From: Pseudomonas sp. B21-028
GTDB taxonomy: Bacteria; Pseudomonadota; Gammaproteobacteria; Pseudomonadales; Pseudomonadaceae
Assembly: GCF_024749045.1 (NCBI RefSeq)
Contig: NZ_CP087184.1
Location: 1,984,001-2,048,000 of the forward strand
Direction: 5' to 3'
DNA: 64,000 nucleotides
In this document: piece by piece, positions 37,423 through 47,025 of the stretch
How the letters are laid out: every line of letters starts with the position of its first letter
Numbering within the stretch: position 1 is the first letter of the stretch
Program-made: the position numbers and the translations under genes
Notes under the pieces: generated by a model
The model's input: the letters and a program-made list of their open reading frames with translations, nothing else
What the model was told of the DNA's origin: nothing
The model's database searches: none

Positions 37423-38025
37423 ATGAGCTTCAGCCCTTTGATTCGCCAACTGATCGATGCCCTGCGAACCTTGCCGGGTGTAGGTCAGAAAACTGCCCAG
37501 CGCATGGCGTTGCAATTGCTCGAGCGTGATCGCAGCGGCGGTTCGCGCCTGGCCCAGGCCCTGAGCCAGGCCATGGAAGGGGTCGGGCATTGCCGTTTAT
37601 GCCGGACCCTGACCGAAGACGACCTGTGCCCGCAATGTGCCGATTCGCGTCGGGACGACACGCTGCTGTGCGTCGTGGAAGGGCCGATGGACGTGTATGC
37701 GGTGGAACAGACCGGTTTCCGTGGGCGGTATTTCGTGCTCAAGGGCCATCTATCGCCCCTCGACGGTCTGGGGCCGGAGGCCATCGGCATTCCCGAGTTG
37801 ATGGCGCGGATCGAAGAAGCGGGGACTTTCACCGAAGTCATCCTCGCCACCAACCCGACGGTAGAAGGCGAAGCCACCGCCCACTACATCGCCCAGCTGT
37901 TGAGCAACAAAGGCCTGGTCGCCTCCCGCATCGCCCACGGCGTGCCACTGGGGGGCGAGCTGGAGCTGGTCGATGGCGGGACGCTGGCGCACTCGTTTGC
38001 CGGGCGTAAGCCGATTACGTTGTAA
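37423..38025 (+). CDS. recR: Recombination mediator RecR
   Basis: A 200-residue protein acting with RecF and RecO to load RecA at gaps. N-terminal helix-hairpin-helix ([20 protein letters not shown]), four-Cys zinc finger (CRLC ... CPQC), Toprim domain ([15 protein letters not shown]) and C-terminal [16 protein letters not shown]. The ATG at 37423 gives the usual [10 protein letters not shown] start; an ATG at 37405 would add six residues. Confidence 0.95.
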   Translation: MSFSPLIRQLIDALRTLPGVGQKTAQRMALQLLERDRSGGSRLAQALSQAMEGVGHCRLCRTLTEDDLCPQCADSRRDDTLLCVVEGPMDVYAVEQTGFRGRYFVLKGHLSPLDGLGPEAIGIPELMARIEEAGTFTEVILATNPTVEGEATAHYIAQLLSNKGLVASRIAHGVPLGGELELVDGGTLAHSFAGRKPITL

Positions 38026-38040
38026 CAGTCGCCGAGAAAC

Positions 38041-38265
38041 CCTGTGGGAGCGGGCTTGCTCGCGAAAGCGGTGTACCCGTCAATAAATCATGTGACTGAT
38101 ACTCCGCTATCGCGAGCAGGCTCGCTCCCACATTGGTCGGCGGTAGCTTTGGTATTTGGCGGTCGAACACAACCCCCGTGGGAGCGAGCCTGCTCGCGAT
38201 AGCGGTAAGTCAGTTAGCGATAATGTGACTGATGCACCGCTTTCGCGAGCAAGCCCGCTCCCACA
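38041..38265. repeat. REP cluster of four units
   Basis: Units 38041-38070 (direct), 38105-38131 (inverted), 38177-38203 (direct) and 38238-38265 (inverted): two doublets in tandem filling the gap between convergent recR and apt. Confidence 0.88.
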
Positions 38266-38286
38266 GATCCGACGATGGCCGGGCAG

Positions 38287-38835
38287 TTATCGTTCGCTCA
38301 GGGAGAACTGCGTCAGGCAGAACGTCGGGATCCCCATGTCTTCCAGCCGCTGGGAGCCCAGCAATTCCGGCAAGTCGATGATCGCCGCCGCTTCATGGAC
38401 CTTGGCGCCCATGCGCCGGATCAGGTTGGCGGCCGCGATCAGCGTGCCGCCGGTGGCGATCAGGTCATCGAACATCACCACCGAATCGCCCTCGCACAGG
38501 CTGTCGGCGTGCACTTCCAGGAAGGCTTCGCCGTATTCGGTCTGGTAACCCTCGGCCAGCACATCGGCCGGCAGCTTGCCTTGCTTGCGGAACAATACCA
38601 GCGGCTTGTTCAACTGGTAGGCAAGGATCGAACCGATCAGGAAGCCCCGGGCATCCATCGCGCCGATGTGGGTGAACTCGGCCTCGACATAGCGGTGGGC
38701 GAAGCTGTCCATCACCAGCCGCAGGGCCGTGGGGGACTGGAACAGCGGGGTAATGTCGCGAAAGATCACGCCGGGTTTGGGGAAGTCGATTACGGGGCGG
38801 ATCAGGGATTTGATGTCGAAGGAATCGAAGACCAT
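38287..38835 (-). CDS. apt: Adenine phosphoribosyltransferase
   Basis: A 182-residue purine-salvage enzyme converting adenine and PRPP to AMP. Start [22 protein letters not shown], with the PRPP-binding motif [18 protein letters not shown] near residue 125. The ATG at 38833-38835 matches the family; nine upstream codons are unlikely to be used. Downstream of anr on the same strand with a 76-bp gap. Confidence 0.95.
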   Translation of the reverse strand: MVFDSFDIKSLIRPVIDFPKPGVIFRDITPLFQSPTALRLVMDSFAHRYVEAEFTHIGAMDARGFLIGSILAYQLNKPLVLFRKQGKLPADVLAEGYQTEYGEAFLEVHADSLCEGDSVVMFDDLIATGGTLIAAANLIRRMGAKVHEAAAIIDLPELLGSQRLEDMGIPTFCLTQFSLSER

Positions 38836-38911
38836 CGTCGAAGTGTCCTGGCAGGGCTGCAAACGCGGCAGTATAGCGCGGCCAGGGGAATCCCTCAGCC
38901 GCGCACGTTCA

Positions 38912-39646
38912 TCAGCTTTCGATCGAGCCGCCGGCCAGGGCGCAGAGCTGGATCGGGTCGAGGATGTGGATTTCCTTGCCTTCGGCGGCGATCAACTCAT
39001 TCTGCTGGAAACGGGTGAACACCCGGGATACGGTCTCCACGGCCAGGCCCAGGTAGTTGCCGATTTCATTGCGCGACATGCTCAGGCGGAACTGGTTGGC
39101 CGAGAAACCACGGGCACGGAAGCGGGCGGAGAGGTTGACCAGGAAGGTCGCGATGCGTTCGTCGGCGGTCTTTTTCGAGAGCAGCAGCATCATCTGCTGA
39201 TCGTCACGGATCTCCCGGCTCATCACTCGCATCAACTGGCGGCGCAACTGCGGAAGTTGCAGCGCGAGTTCGTCGAGACGGTCGAAGGGAATCTCGCACA
39301 CCGAGGTGGTTTCCAGCGCCTGGGCCGAGACCGGATGGCTTTCGGTGTCCATGCCGGACAGTCCCACCAGCTCGCTGGGCAGATGAAAACCGGTGAGTTG
39401 CTCTTCGCCGCTGTCGCTCAGGTTGAAGGTTTTCAACGCGCCCGAGCGCACGGCATAGACGGAATCGAAGGTGTCGCCCTGGCGAAACAGGAACTCACCT
39501 TTTTTCAACGGGCGGCCCCGTTTGACGATTTCATCCAGCGAGTCCATGTCCTCCAGGTTCAGCGACAATGGCAGGCAGAGAGGGGCCAGGCTGCAATCCT
39601 TGCAATGGGCCTGGCTGTGGGCGCGCAGTTTGACTGGCTCGGACAT
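38912..39646 (-). CDS. anr: Anaerobic regulator Anr (FNR/CRP family)
   Basis: A 244-residue oxygen sensor. Cys15, Cys18, Cys24 ([11 protein letters not shown]) and Cys117 are placed as the [4Fe-4S] ligands of FNR. A cyclic-nucleotide-like fold follows, then a dimerisation helix and an HTH ([19 protein letters not shown]) that reads TTGAT-N4-ATCAA boxes. In low oxygen the dimer activates hemN, the high-affinity oxidase and other genes, several of them encoded here. Start ATG at 39644-39646; no good box seen in its own upstream region. Confidence 0.96.
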   Translation of the reverse strand: MSEPVKLRAHSQAHCKDCSLAPLCLPLSLNLEDMDSLDEIVKRGRPLKKGEFLFRQGDTFDSVYAVRSGALKTFNLSDSGEEQLTGFHLPSELVGLSGMDTESHPVSAQALETTSVCEIPFDRLDELALQLPQLRRQLMRVMSREIRDDQQMMLLLSKKTADERIATFLVNLSARFRARGFSANQFRLSMSRNEIGNYLGLAVETVSRVFTRFQQNELIAAEGKEIHILDPIQLCALAGGSIES

Positions 39647-39740
39647 TTCTTTAATCCTTGTGGGAAAACACACATAAAGCGTAAGGGTAACCTAGCTCTG
39701 GAGCCCGGGCCAGTGCGCGTTCGTCGTCAAATTGTCGCGC

Positions 39741-41123
39741 TCAGATGACGCGGGAGAAGCGTTGCCGGTTTTGCTGCTCCAGATAGGCATCGAACACCAA
39801 GCATACCGAGCGCACCAGCAGGCGCCCGGCAGGCAATATTTTTATGTGGGTATTATCCAGCTCGATCAGTCCGTCCTCGGCCATGGCCTGCAACTGCGGC
39901 CACAACGCCGCGAAATAGCCCTGGAAATCGATATTGAAGGCTTGCTCGATTTCGGCGAAGGCCAGGTTGAAATGGCAGATCAATTGCTGGATCACCGCCC
40001 GCCGCAGTCGGTCGTCGGCATTGCACACCAGCCCGCGACTGGTCGCCAGTTGGCCGTCGGCAAGGATGTTCTGGTACTGGTTCAGATCGCTGCTGTTCTG
40101 GCAGTACAGGTCACCGATCAGGCTGATGGCCGACACGCCGAGGCCGATCAGATCGCAATGCCCGTGGGTGGTATAGCCTTGGAAGTTGCGTTGCAGGGTG
40201 GCCTCTTCCTGGGCGATGGCCAGGTCGTCGTCGGGCAGGGCGAAGTGATCCATGCCGATGTAGCGGTAGCCGGCGGTGGTCAGTTGTTCGATGGTGCCTT
40301 GCAGCATCGCCAGTTTCTGCTCCGGGTTCGGCAGGTCCTGGCTGTTGAGGCGCCGTTGGGGCATGAAGCGCTCCGGCAGGTGAGCGTAGTTGAACACTGA
40401 AAGACGATCCGGTTGCAGGTCGATGACTTCTGCAACGGTGCGGGCGAAGTTGTCCGGGGTCTGCTTGGGCAGGCCGTAGATCAGGTCGATGTTGATCGAG
40501 CGGAACTGCAACGTCCGGGCGGCTTCGAGCACCGCACGGGTTTCCTCCAGGCTCTGGAAGCGGTTGACGGCGCGCTGCACGGCCGGATCGAGGTCTTGCA
40601 CGCCGATGCTGACCCGGTTGAAGCCCAGTTCCCGCAACAGACCCATGGTCGACCAGTCGGCTTCCCGGGGATCGATTTCGATGCCGTAGTCACCGGAGTC
40701 GTCATCCAGCAGGTTGAAATGCTTGCGCAGCGTGGCCATCAACTGGCGCAACTCGTCATGGCTGAGGAAGGTCGGGGTGCCACCCCCCAGGTGCAACTGT
40801 TCCACGCGCTGGGCCGGGTCCAGGTGGCAGCCGATCAGCTGGATTTCCTGTTCCAGACGTTGCAGGTAGGCATGGGCGCGACCTCGGTCCTTGGTGATGA
40901 CCTTGTTGCAGGCGCAGTAGTAGCAGATGTTCGCGCAGAACGGCACGTGCACATACAGCGACAGCGGCTGCATGGCCTTGCGGCTGTCGCGCAGGGCGTG
41001 GAACAGGTCGAAGGTGCCGACCTGGCCGGCAAACTGCGCCGCAGTCGGGTACGAGGTGTAGCGAGGCCCCGCTACGTCGTAGCGGCGGATCAGGTCAGAG
41101 TCCCAACGAATGGCGTCGAGCAT
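39741..41123 (-). CDS. hemN: Oxygen-independent coproporphyrinogen III oxidase
   Basis: A 460-residue radical-SAM enzyme that makes protoporphyrinogen IX without oxygen. Cys63, Cys67 and Cys70 (CANICYYC) bind the [4Fe-4S] cluster; GGGTPTFL follows. Start at 41121-41123 gives MLDAIRWDSDLIRRYD. An Anr box lies 63-76 bp upstream. Its product supports heme supply for the cbb3 oxidases encoded nearby when oxygen is low. Confidence 0.95.
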   Translation of the reverse strand: MLDAIRWDSDLIRRYDVAGPRYTSYPTAAQFAGQVGTFDLFHALRDSRKAMQPLSLYVHVPFCANICYYCACNKVITKDRGRAHAYLQRLEQEIQLIGCHLDPAQRVEQLHLGGGTPTFLSHDELRQLMATLRKHFNLLDDDSGDYGIEIDPREADWSTMGLLRELGFNRVSIGVQDLDPAVQRAVNRFQSLEETRAVLEAARTLQFRSINIDLIYGLPKQTPDNFARTVAEVIDLQPDRLSVFNYAHLPERFMPQRRLNSQDLPNPEQKLAMLQGTIEQLTTAGYRYIGMDHFALPDDDLAIAQEEATLQRNFQGYTTHGHCDLIGLGVSAISLIGDLYCQNSSDLNQYQNILADGQLATSRGLVCNADDRLRRAVIQQLICHFNLAFAEIEQAFNIDFQGYFAALWPQLQAMAEDGLIELDNTHIKILPAGRLLVRSVCLVFDAYLEQQNRQRFSRVI

Positions 41124-41185
41124 GCGGGCGTTCCCCGGATAGGCTGGCATGGGCGCGAGTCTAGGGGGGTGGACGTTGGAGCGTG

Positions 41186-41199
41186 TTGACTTGCGTCAA
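41186..41199. promoter_or_regulatory. Anr/FNR box upstream of hemN
   Basis: TTGAC-TTGC-GTCAA is a perfect palindrome in both half sites and fits TTGAY-N4-RTCAA. Centred about 69 bp before the hemN start. Confidence 0.8.
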
Positions 41200-41253
41200 C
41201 GGGGGAGTGCTGTTCAAGACCCTGGTGGATGGGTGCAAGGTGTGGAGTACAAC

Positions 41254-41346
41254 TTGTGGGAGCCGAGCTTGCTCGCGATAGCGGTGGGTCAGTCAATTTA
41301 ATATTGATGGTGCCGCCCTTATCGCGAGCAAGCTCGGCTCCCACAG
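41254..41346. repeat. REP doublet between the SafE-like gene and hemN
   Basis: Inverted units 41254-41284 (GGGAGCCGAGCTTGCTCGCGAT) and 41319-41346. Confidence 0.85.
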
Positions 41347-41369
41347 GTGGCAGTGACAGGGAGTGCCGG

Positions 41370-42053
41370 TCAATGTCCCATGAGCCAATGCTGGTGCGGC
41401 CCCGGTAAGGTCCAGATACCGAAAACAATCACCAGCAGGCCGCCGGCCATGCGCACGCTGCGTTTGCGCAGCAGGGCGGTGACGCGTTCGGCGGCCAGGC
41501 CGGTGGCGAGCAGTACCGGCCAGGTGCCGAGGCCGAAAGCCAGCATCAACAACGCGCTGTCCACGGCGTTGCCCTGACTGGCGGACCACAGCAGGGTGCT
41601 GTAGACCAGGCCGCAGGGCAACCAGCCCCACAGCGCGCCAAGCAGCAAGGCCCGGGGCAGGCTCGACACGGGCAGCAAGCGGTTGGCGACCGGTTGGATA
41701 TGTCGCCACAAGCCCCGGCCGACGCCTTCAATGCGGGTCAGCCCGCTCCACCAGCCCGCCAGGTACAGGCCCATGGCGATCAGCAGCAACCCGGCCAGGA
41801 CCCGCATGATCATCGCCGCCGGGCTGTTGGCGACTGCCCAGCCGGCCAGGCCGATCAACAGGCCGGCAGTGGCATAGCTGAGGATTCGTCCCAGGTTGTA
41901 CGCCAGCAACAGCCGGAAGCGCCGGCTGCGTTGTTCTTTGGGGATCGCCAGGGTGAGGGCGCCCATCAGGCCGCCGCACATGCCCAGGCAATGGCCACCG
42001 CCCAGCAGGCCGAGGATCACCGCCGAAACCAATAAAGGCGCCAGATCAAGCAT
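41370..42053 (-). CDS. TauE/SafE-like membrane protein of the cco assembly cluster
   Basis: A 227-residue membrane protein with about six helices and the family motif GGHCLGMCGGLMGAL near the N-terminus. It resembles the SafE/urease-accessory-like family often annotated as sulfite exporter; beside ccoS and ccoI it more likely takes part in copper handling or oxidase assembly. Overlaps the ccoS end by 8 bp, so it is the last gene of ccoG-ccoH-ccoI-ccoS. The HCxxMC-type motif could bind metal; that is inference. Confidence 0.8.
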   Translation of the reverse strand: MLDLAPLLVSAVILGLLGGGHCLGMCGGLMGALTLAIPKEQRSRRFRLLLAYNLGRILSYATAGLLIGLAGWAVANSPAAMIMRVLAGLLLIAMGLYLAGWWSGLTRIEGVGRGLWRHIQPVANRLLPVSSLPRALLLGALWGWLPCGLVYSTLLWSASQGNAVDSALLMLAFGLGTWPVLLATGLAAERVTALLRKRSVRMAGGLLVIVFGIWTLPGPHQHWLMGH

Positions 42054-42264
42054 GGGGTGGGGCCTTGTCGTCCGGTCGCTGGGTTTGGCCGTCGGCTTCG
42101 TCCACGGCGGCCTTGTGATTGGGATCCTGATCATCGAACAGGATGCTGTGGGCCGGGCCGTCGAGGTCGTCGTACTGGCCGCTGTCCACGGCCCAGAAGA
42201 AAATGTACACGGCGATGGCCACGATCAGCAGCGCGGCCGGGATCATCACGTAGAGAGCAGGCAT
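42046..42264 (-). CDS. ccoS: Cbb3 oxidase maturation protein CcoS
   Basis: A 72-residue protein: one N-terminal membrane helix (MIPAALLIVAIAVYIFFWAV) followed by SGQYDDLDGPAHSILFDD, the CcoS signature. Needed for cofactor insertion into CcoN. Starts 24 bp after ccoI and overlaps the next gene. Confidence 0.94.
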   Translation of the reverse strand: MPALYVMIPAALLIVAIAVYIFFWAVDSGQYDDLDGPAHSILFDDQDPNHKAAVDEADGQTQRPDDKAPPHA

Positions 42265-42288
42265 CTCGGAACTCCAGGCCCGCGCGGC

Positions 42289-44739
42289 TCAGGCCGGCAA
42301 CGGGCGGGTATCGGGCGTGGCGTCGAAAACCTGCAGCTTGGGCTGGCGAGTCAGCCTCAGCGCATTCAACACCACGGTCAACGAACTGATGGACATGCCG
42401 ACCGCGGCCCACACCGGGGTAATCCAGCCGAGGGCGGCGAACGGCAACATGAGGCCATTGTACAGCGCCGCCCACACCAGGTTCTCGATGATCACCCGAC
42501 GGGTGCGCCGGGCCAGGTCGAAGGCGTGGATCAAGGCATCGAGGCGGTTGGACAACAACACGGCGTCGGCGCTGGTCTTGGCCAGGTCGGTGGCCGAGCC
42601 CATGGCAACACTGATGTCCGCTGCCGCCAGCACCGGCACATCGTTGACCCCGTCGCCGAGCATCAGCACCTTGCGGCCTTGCCGATGCAACTGCTGTAGC
42701 ACCGCCAGTTTGTCATCCGGACGCAGACCGCCCCGGGCCTCATCGATACCCAGTTCGGTGGCGACGCTGGACACCATCGGCGAACTGTCGCCCGACAGCA
42801 GGAGCGTTCGCCAGCCGCGCGCCTTGCAGGCCGCCAGCAAGGCCGGGGCATCGGCGCGCAGACGGTCGTCGAGGACGAACCAGGCCAGGGGCCCGCGGGT
42901 ATCGCCCAACAGCAGCCATTGGCCGGGCTCGTCCGGCATCGGCGGTGTGGCCGCGCGGCTCAACTCGCAGACAAAGCCGGGTTGGCCGATACGCAGGCGC
43001 TGTTCGCCCACTTGGCCTTCCAGCCCCAACCCGGGTGTGCTCTGTACCTGCTCGGCGGCCAATGGTGCGCGGCCAAAGGCCCGTGCAATGGGGTGTTCGG
43101 AGCGGTTTTCCAAGGCAGCGGCCAGCGCCAGGCACTGATCGCTGTCGAGGCCTGCCAAGGGGCGAATGGCGCGCAAGGCCAGGCGACCTTCGGTGAGGGT
43201 GCCGGTCTTGTCGAAAATCACCGTATCGATCTGGTTCAGGCCTTCCAGCACGTGACCCCGAGTCAGCAGCAGACCGAGCTTGTGCAGGGTGCCGGTGGCG
43301 GCAGTGAGCGCGGTCGGCGTGGCGAGGGACAACGCGCAAGGACAAGTGGCGACCAGCATCGACAGGACAATCCAGAAGGCGCGGGACGCATCCAGCTGCC
43401 ACCACAACAGACCGATGGCAGCTGCGGCGATCAGGGAAAACAGCAGGAACCATTGGGCCGCGCGGTCGGCGATTTCCGCCAGGCGCGGCTTTTCGGCCTG
43501 GGCTCGCTCCAGCAGTCGCACGATGGCGGACAGGCGGGTGTCTTGTCCCAATGCCTGCACCTCGACGGTCAAGGCACCTTCGACGTTCAACGTGCCGGCG
43601 GTAACCGCATCGCCTGTCTGGCGGGGCTGCGGCAGGTATTCACCGGTCAGCAGGGACTCGTCGATGCTGGACTGGCCGTCGAGGATCCTGCCGTCAGCCG
43701 GCAGCACCGACCCTGGATGCACCAGGACCCGGTCGCCGGTTCGCAACTCGCTGAGCAGGATGCGTTCGCTCTGGCCGTCGCTTGCCAGACGTAAACACGA
43801 GGCCGGCAACAGATTGACCAGTTGCGCGGTGGCCGCAGCGGTGCGCTCCCTGGCCCGTCGCTCCAGATAGCGGCCCGCCAGCAGGAACAGCGCGAACATG
43901 CCCACGGCGTCGAAATACAGCTCGCCCACGCCGGTGACAGAGGTCCAGATCCCGGCGATATAGGCACTGCCGATAGCCAGGGACACGGAAACGTCCATGG
44001 TCAGGTGGCGTGTGCGCAGGTCGCGCATCGCACCTTTGAAGAAAGGCGCGCAGCTATAGAAAACGATGGGGGTGGTGAGAAACAGCGCAACCCAGCGCAG
44101 GATGGTGTGCATCTCCGGGCTCAGGTCGATATTGAATTCCGGCCATGTCGCCATGGTCGCCATCATTGCCTGGAACCACAGCAACCCGGCCACGCCCAGT
44201 TGACGCAGGGCCAGGCGGTTTTGCGCGGCCAGTTGCTCGCTGGCCTGGTCGGCCTGATACGGATGGGCGACGTAGCCGATCTGGCGCAATTCGGCGAGCA
44301 GGGTGCTCAGCGGCAGTTCAGCGTCGGCCCAGCGCACTTGCAAGCGATGGTTGGACAGGTTCAACCGTGCTTCGGCCACGGCCGGCAGGCTGCGCAATTG
44401 TTTTTCGATCAACCAGCCACAGGCGGCGCAACTGATGCCTTCCATCAACAGGGTGGTTTCGGCCAGCTCGCCTTCGTGGCGCACGAACGATTGCTGCATG
44501 TCGGGGCGGTCATACAGCGCCAGCTCATCGGTCAATTGGACAGGCAGGGTCTCGGGGTTGGCCGATGCTTCGCTGCGATGCTGGTAATAACTCTCCAGCC
44601 CGCCGGCGACAATCGCCTCGGCCACCGCCTGGCAGCCCGGGCAGCACAGCTCGCGGGTTTCACCCAGGACAACGGCGGTGAAGCGGCTGCCGGGGGGGAC
44701 GGGCAGGGCGCAGTGGTAGCAGGGCTGGGGCGTATTCAT
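42289..44739 (-). CDS. ccoI: Copper-exporting P1B-type ATPase CcoI (FixI)
   Basis: An 816-residue copper ATPase that delivers copper for cbb3 oxidase assembly. N-terminal Cys-rich motifs (CYHC, CCPGC), heavy-metal-associated domain with GISCAAC (Cys104, Cys107), membrane helices, the CPC transport motif (ATCPCALSLATP), phosphorylation site DKTGTLTEG and GDGVNDVPVL. The ATG at 44737-44739 starts MNTPQPCYHCALP; the 30 codons further upstream run into a REP. Part of ccoGHIS. Confidence 0.95.
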   Translation of the reverse strand: MNTPQPCYHCALPVPPGSRFTAVVLGETRELCCPGCQAVAEAIVAGGLESYYQHRSEASANPETLPVQLTDELALYDRPDMQQSFVRHEGELAETTLLMEGISCAACGWLIEKQLRSLPAVAEARLNLSNHRLQVRWADAELPLSTLLAELRQIGYVAHPYQADQASEQLAAQNRLALRQLGVAGLLWFQAMMATMATWPEFNIDLSPEMHTILRWVALFLTTPIVFYSCAPFFKGAMRDLRTRHLTMDVSVSLAIGSAYIAGIWTSVTGVGELYFDAVGMFALFLLAGRYLERRARERTAAATAQLVNLLPASCLRLASDGQSERILLSELRTGDRVLVHPGSVLPADGRILDGQSSIDESLLTGEYLPQPRQTGDAVTAGTLNVEGALTVEVQALGQDTRLSAIVRLLERAQAEKPRLAEIADRAAQWFLLFSLIAAAAIGLLWWQLDASRAFWIVLSMLVATCPCALSLATPTALTAATGTLHKLGLLLTRGHVLEGLNQIDTVIFDKTGTLTEGRLALRAIRPLAGLDSDQCLALAAALENRSEHPIARAFGRAPLAAEQVQSTPGLGLEGQVGEQRLRIGQPGFVCELSRAATPPMPDEPGQWLLLGDTRGPLAWFVLDDRLRADAPALLAACKARGWRTLLLSGDSSPMVSSVATELGIDEARGGLRPDDKLAVLQQLHRQGRKVLMLGDGVNDVPVLAAADISVAMGSATDLAKTSADAVLLSNRLDALIHAFDLARRTRRVIIENLVWAALYNGLMLPFAALGWITPVWAAVGMSISSLTVVLNALRLTRQPKLQVFDATPDTRPLPA

Positions 44740-44768
44740 CAGGTAATCACTGGTGTCAGAGAGGGCCT

Positions 44769-44862
44769 CATCGCGAGCAGGCTCGCTCCCACATGGGATC
44801 ATCGGTGTATTCAAGTGCTTCGACAACACCTGGCACCTGTGGGAGCGAGCCTGCTCGCGATG
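44769..44862. repeat. REP doublet inside the ccoGHIS operon
   Basis: Inverted units 44769-44793 and 44836-44862 fill the 138-bp gap between ccoH stop and ccoI start, whereas the other junctions in this gene run are 11-24 bp or overlap. Confidence 0.85.
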
Positions 44863-44877
44863 CGCGAAGCGCAGGCT

Positions 44878-45417
44878 TTACCTTTTCAGGTCCTCAGCGC
44901 CTTGCAGCGGCTCATCGCCCAGCAGGATGGCCTGGTCGTGGCTGACTTGCTCTTCTTCGAACAGTCTCCACGTCTTGTCGTTCTCCACCCCCAGCAATTC
45001 GACAAAGCGCCGGCCTTCGATCTTGTCCGTCAACTGGCCGATGTACCGCCCTGGCTCGCTGTCGTTGCGGGTCAGGACGATCTTGCGGTCCTTCTCCGGC
45101 TGGGTCGGCGAAATCAGGTTCAACTCCAGGGTCTGGGGCCGGCTGTTGCCGCTCAGGCGCAGGTTCACCTCACCAGTGACATCATCCATCTGCACGTTGG
45201 CATGCAGCTGCAGGGTCTGAGCCAGCAGTTCGCGCTCCAGCGAGCGGTTGATGCCCTTGCCGGCTTCGTAGTAGTTGTCGTTGACCAGGTTGTCCGGGTT
45301 CTTCACCGCAATGGTCACCATCGTCAGGCTCAAAGTCACCGAACAGGTCAGGATCCCGATAATGATCCACGGCCAGAGGTGCTTGTACCAAGGACTGGTG
45401 GCGGTTGCTGCAGGCAT
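44878..45417 (-). CDS. ccoH: Cbb3 oxidase assembly protein CcoH (FixH)
   Basis: A 179-residue protein with one N-terminal membrane helix (WPWIIIGILTCSVTLSLTMVTIAV), the FixH motif NLVNDNYYEAGKGIN and a periplasmic immunoglobulin-like domain. Assists oxidase assembly. Starts 11 bp after ccoG. The ATG at 45415-45417 is used over one five codons upstream that overlaps ccoG. Confidence 0.92.
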   Translation of the reverse strand: MPAATATSPWYKHLWPWIIIGILTCSVTLSLTMVTIAVKNPDNLVNDNYYEAGKGINRSLERELLAQTLQLHANVQMDDVTGEVNLRLSGNSRPQTLELNLISPTQPEKDRKIVLTRNDSEPGRYIGQLTDKIEGRRFVELLGVENDKTWRLFEEEQVSHDQAILLGDEPLQGAEDLKR

Positions 45418-45428
45418 GTTCAGTTCTC

Positions 45429-46844
45429 TCAACGAATTTGTGGGCCGATGAACCGGCTCTTGGCTTCGACATGAACGCTGTCGTCATCGGCATCCTTGAG
45501 GATGAAGGTCACCTCGTTGGTGCTCGACGGCAATTGGTCCGGTGCGCTGGACAACTCCACCGGCTGGCTGAAGATATCGCCGGCCGCGACCTTGATTTCC
45601 CGTCGGCCTTGCAGCTTCAGGTCCGGCAGGCCGGTGGCCTCCAGCACATAGGTGTGATCGCGCTGGTCCTTGTTCATGATCTTCAGGCTGTAGACGTTCT
45701 CGATCCGGCCTTCGGCGTTTTCGCGGAACAGCACGCGGTCCTTGCTGACGTCGAAACCCACCAGCGAACGCATGAAGAATGCCGTCACCAGCAGGCTGAT
45801 CATCGCCAGCAGCACCAGGGCATAGCCGATCAGGCGCGGGCGCAGTTTATGGGTTTTCTGCCCCGACAGGTTGTGTTCGGTGGTGTAGCTGATCAGGCCG
45901 CGTGGGTAATCCATCTTGTCCATGATGTTGTCGCAGGCGTCGATGCAGGCGGCGCAGCCGATGCACTCGATCTGCAGGCCGTCGCGGATGTCGATCCCGG
46001 TGGGGCAGACCTGGACGCACATGGTGCAATCGATGCAGTCACCCAAGCCCAAGGCTTTGTAGTCGACGCCTTTCTTGCGCGGGCCACGGCCTTCGCCACG
46101 ACGTGGGTCGTAGGACACGATCAGCGTGTCCTTGTCGAACATCACGCTTTGAAAGCGGGCATAAGGGCACATGTAGATACACACCTGCTCACGCAGCCAG
46201 CCAGCGTTGCCATAGGTGGCGAGGGTGAAGAAACCGACCCAGAAATACGACCAGCCATCGGCCTCGCCGGTAAAGAACTCGAACACCAGTTCGCGGATCG
46301 GCGTGAAGTAACCGACGAAAGTCATGCCGGTGACGAAGCCGATCAGCAGCCAGAGGCTGTGCTTGGCGAATTTGCGCAGGAATTTGTTGGCCCCCATGGG
46401 CGCCTTGTCCAGCTTGATGCGCTGGTTGCGGTCGCCTTCGGTGACTTTTTCGCACCACATGAAGATCCAGGTCCACACGCTCTGCGGGCAGGTGTAGCCA
46501 CACCACACCCGCCCGGCGTAGACCGTAATGAAAAACAGGCCGAAGGCGGCAATGATCAGCAGCCCGGACAACAGGATGAAATCCTGGGGCCAGAAAGTCG
46601 CGCCAAAAATAAAGAATTTGCGTTCCGGCAGGTTCCACCAGACGGCCTGGTGACCGCCCCAGTTCAACCAGACGGTACCGAAGTACAGCAGGAACAAAAA
46701 GGCTCCGCCGACCATTCGCAGATTGCGAAACAGACCGGTGAAGGCGCGGGTGTAGATTTTTTCCCGAGAGGCATACAGGTCGACGCTCTTGTTGGCGTCC
46801 TTGGCAGGCGGGGTAACGTCATGTACCGGAATCTGGTTGCTCAT
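45429..46844 (-). CDS. ccoG: Cbb3 oxidase accessory protein CcoG (FixG/RdxA)
   Basis: A 471-residue inner-membrane polyferredoxin. About five membrane helices, the CGYTCPQSVWT motif, two clustered [4Fe-4S] motifs (CIDCTMCVQVCPTG and CIGCAACIDACD) and a C-terminal Ig-like domain. CcoG reduces Cu(II) to Cu(I) for oxidase assembly. First gene of ccoG-H-I-S. The start gives MSNQIPVHDVTPP. In P. aeruginosa it directly follows ccoP1; here the Rhs island intervenes. Confidence 0.95.
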   Translation of the reverse strand: MSNQIPVHDVTPPAKDANKSVDLYASREKIYTRAFTGLFRNLRMVGGAFLFLLYFGTVWLNWGGHQAVWWNLPERKFFIFGATFWPQDFILLSGLLIIAAFGLFFITVYAGRVWCGYTCPQSVWTWIFMWCEKVTEGDRNQRIKLDKAPMGANKFLRKFAKHSLWLLIGFVTGMTFVGYFTPIRELVFEFFTGEADGWSYFWVGFFTLATYGNAGWLREQVCIYMCPYARFQSVMFDKDTLIVSYDPRRGEGRGPRKKGVDYKALGLGDCIDCTMCVQVCPTGIDIRDGLQIECIGCAACIDACDNIMDKMDYPRGLISYTTEHNLSGQKTHKLRPRLIGYALVLLAMISLLVTAFFMRSLVGFDVSKDRVLFRENAEGRIENVYSLKIMNKDQRDHTYVLEATGLPDLKLQGRREIKVAAGDIFSQPVELSSAPDQLPSSTNEVTFILKDADDDSVHVEAKSRFIGPQIR

Positions 46845-47011
46845 CAAATGCGTCCCACGGCAGTGGAAAAGTGCCGGGGCCAGTACGTGCCGACCACGGT
46901 CAGAAAGGGTGCTGCAATGGCGCAATGATACGCCTGTCGCTCTAGCTCAAGGGTGCGACCTTTGGTCGCGTTGGGAGTCAAGGTCGAATGGTGTAGCGGA
47001 TGTAACAAGTC

Positions 47012-47025
47012 ATGACTCAGATCAA
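47012..47025. promoter_or_regulatory. Possible Anr/FNR box upstream of ccoG
   Basis: On the minus strand TTGAT-CTGA-GTCAT matches TTGAY-N4-RTCAA except at the last base. Centred about 174 bp before ccoG. No clear -10 at the spacing expected for class II activation. Confidence 0.4.

Noticed and set aside
38041..38265. Four regularly spaced palindromes resembling a small CRISPR array
   Set aside because: Units alternate in orientation, spacing is uneven, the unit recurs throughout the window, and there are no cas genes. These are REP elements.
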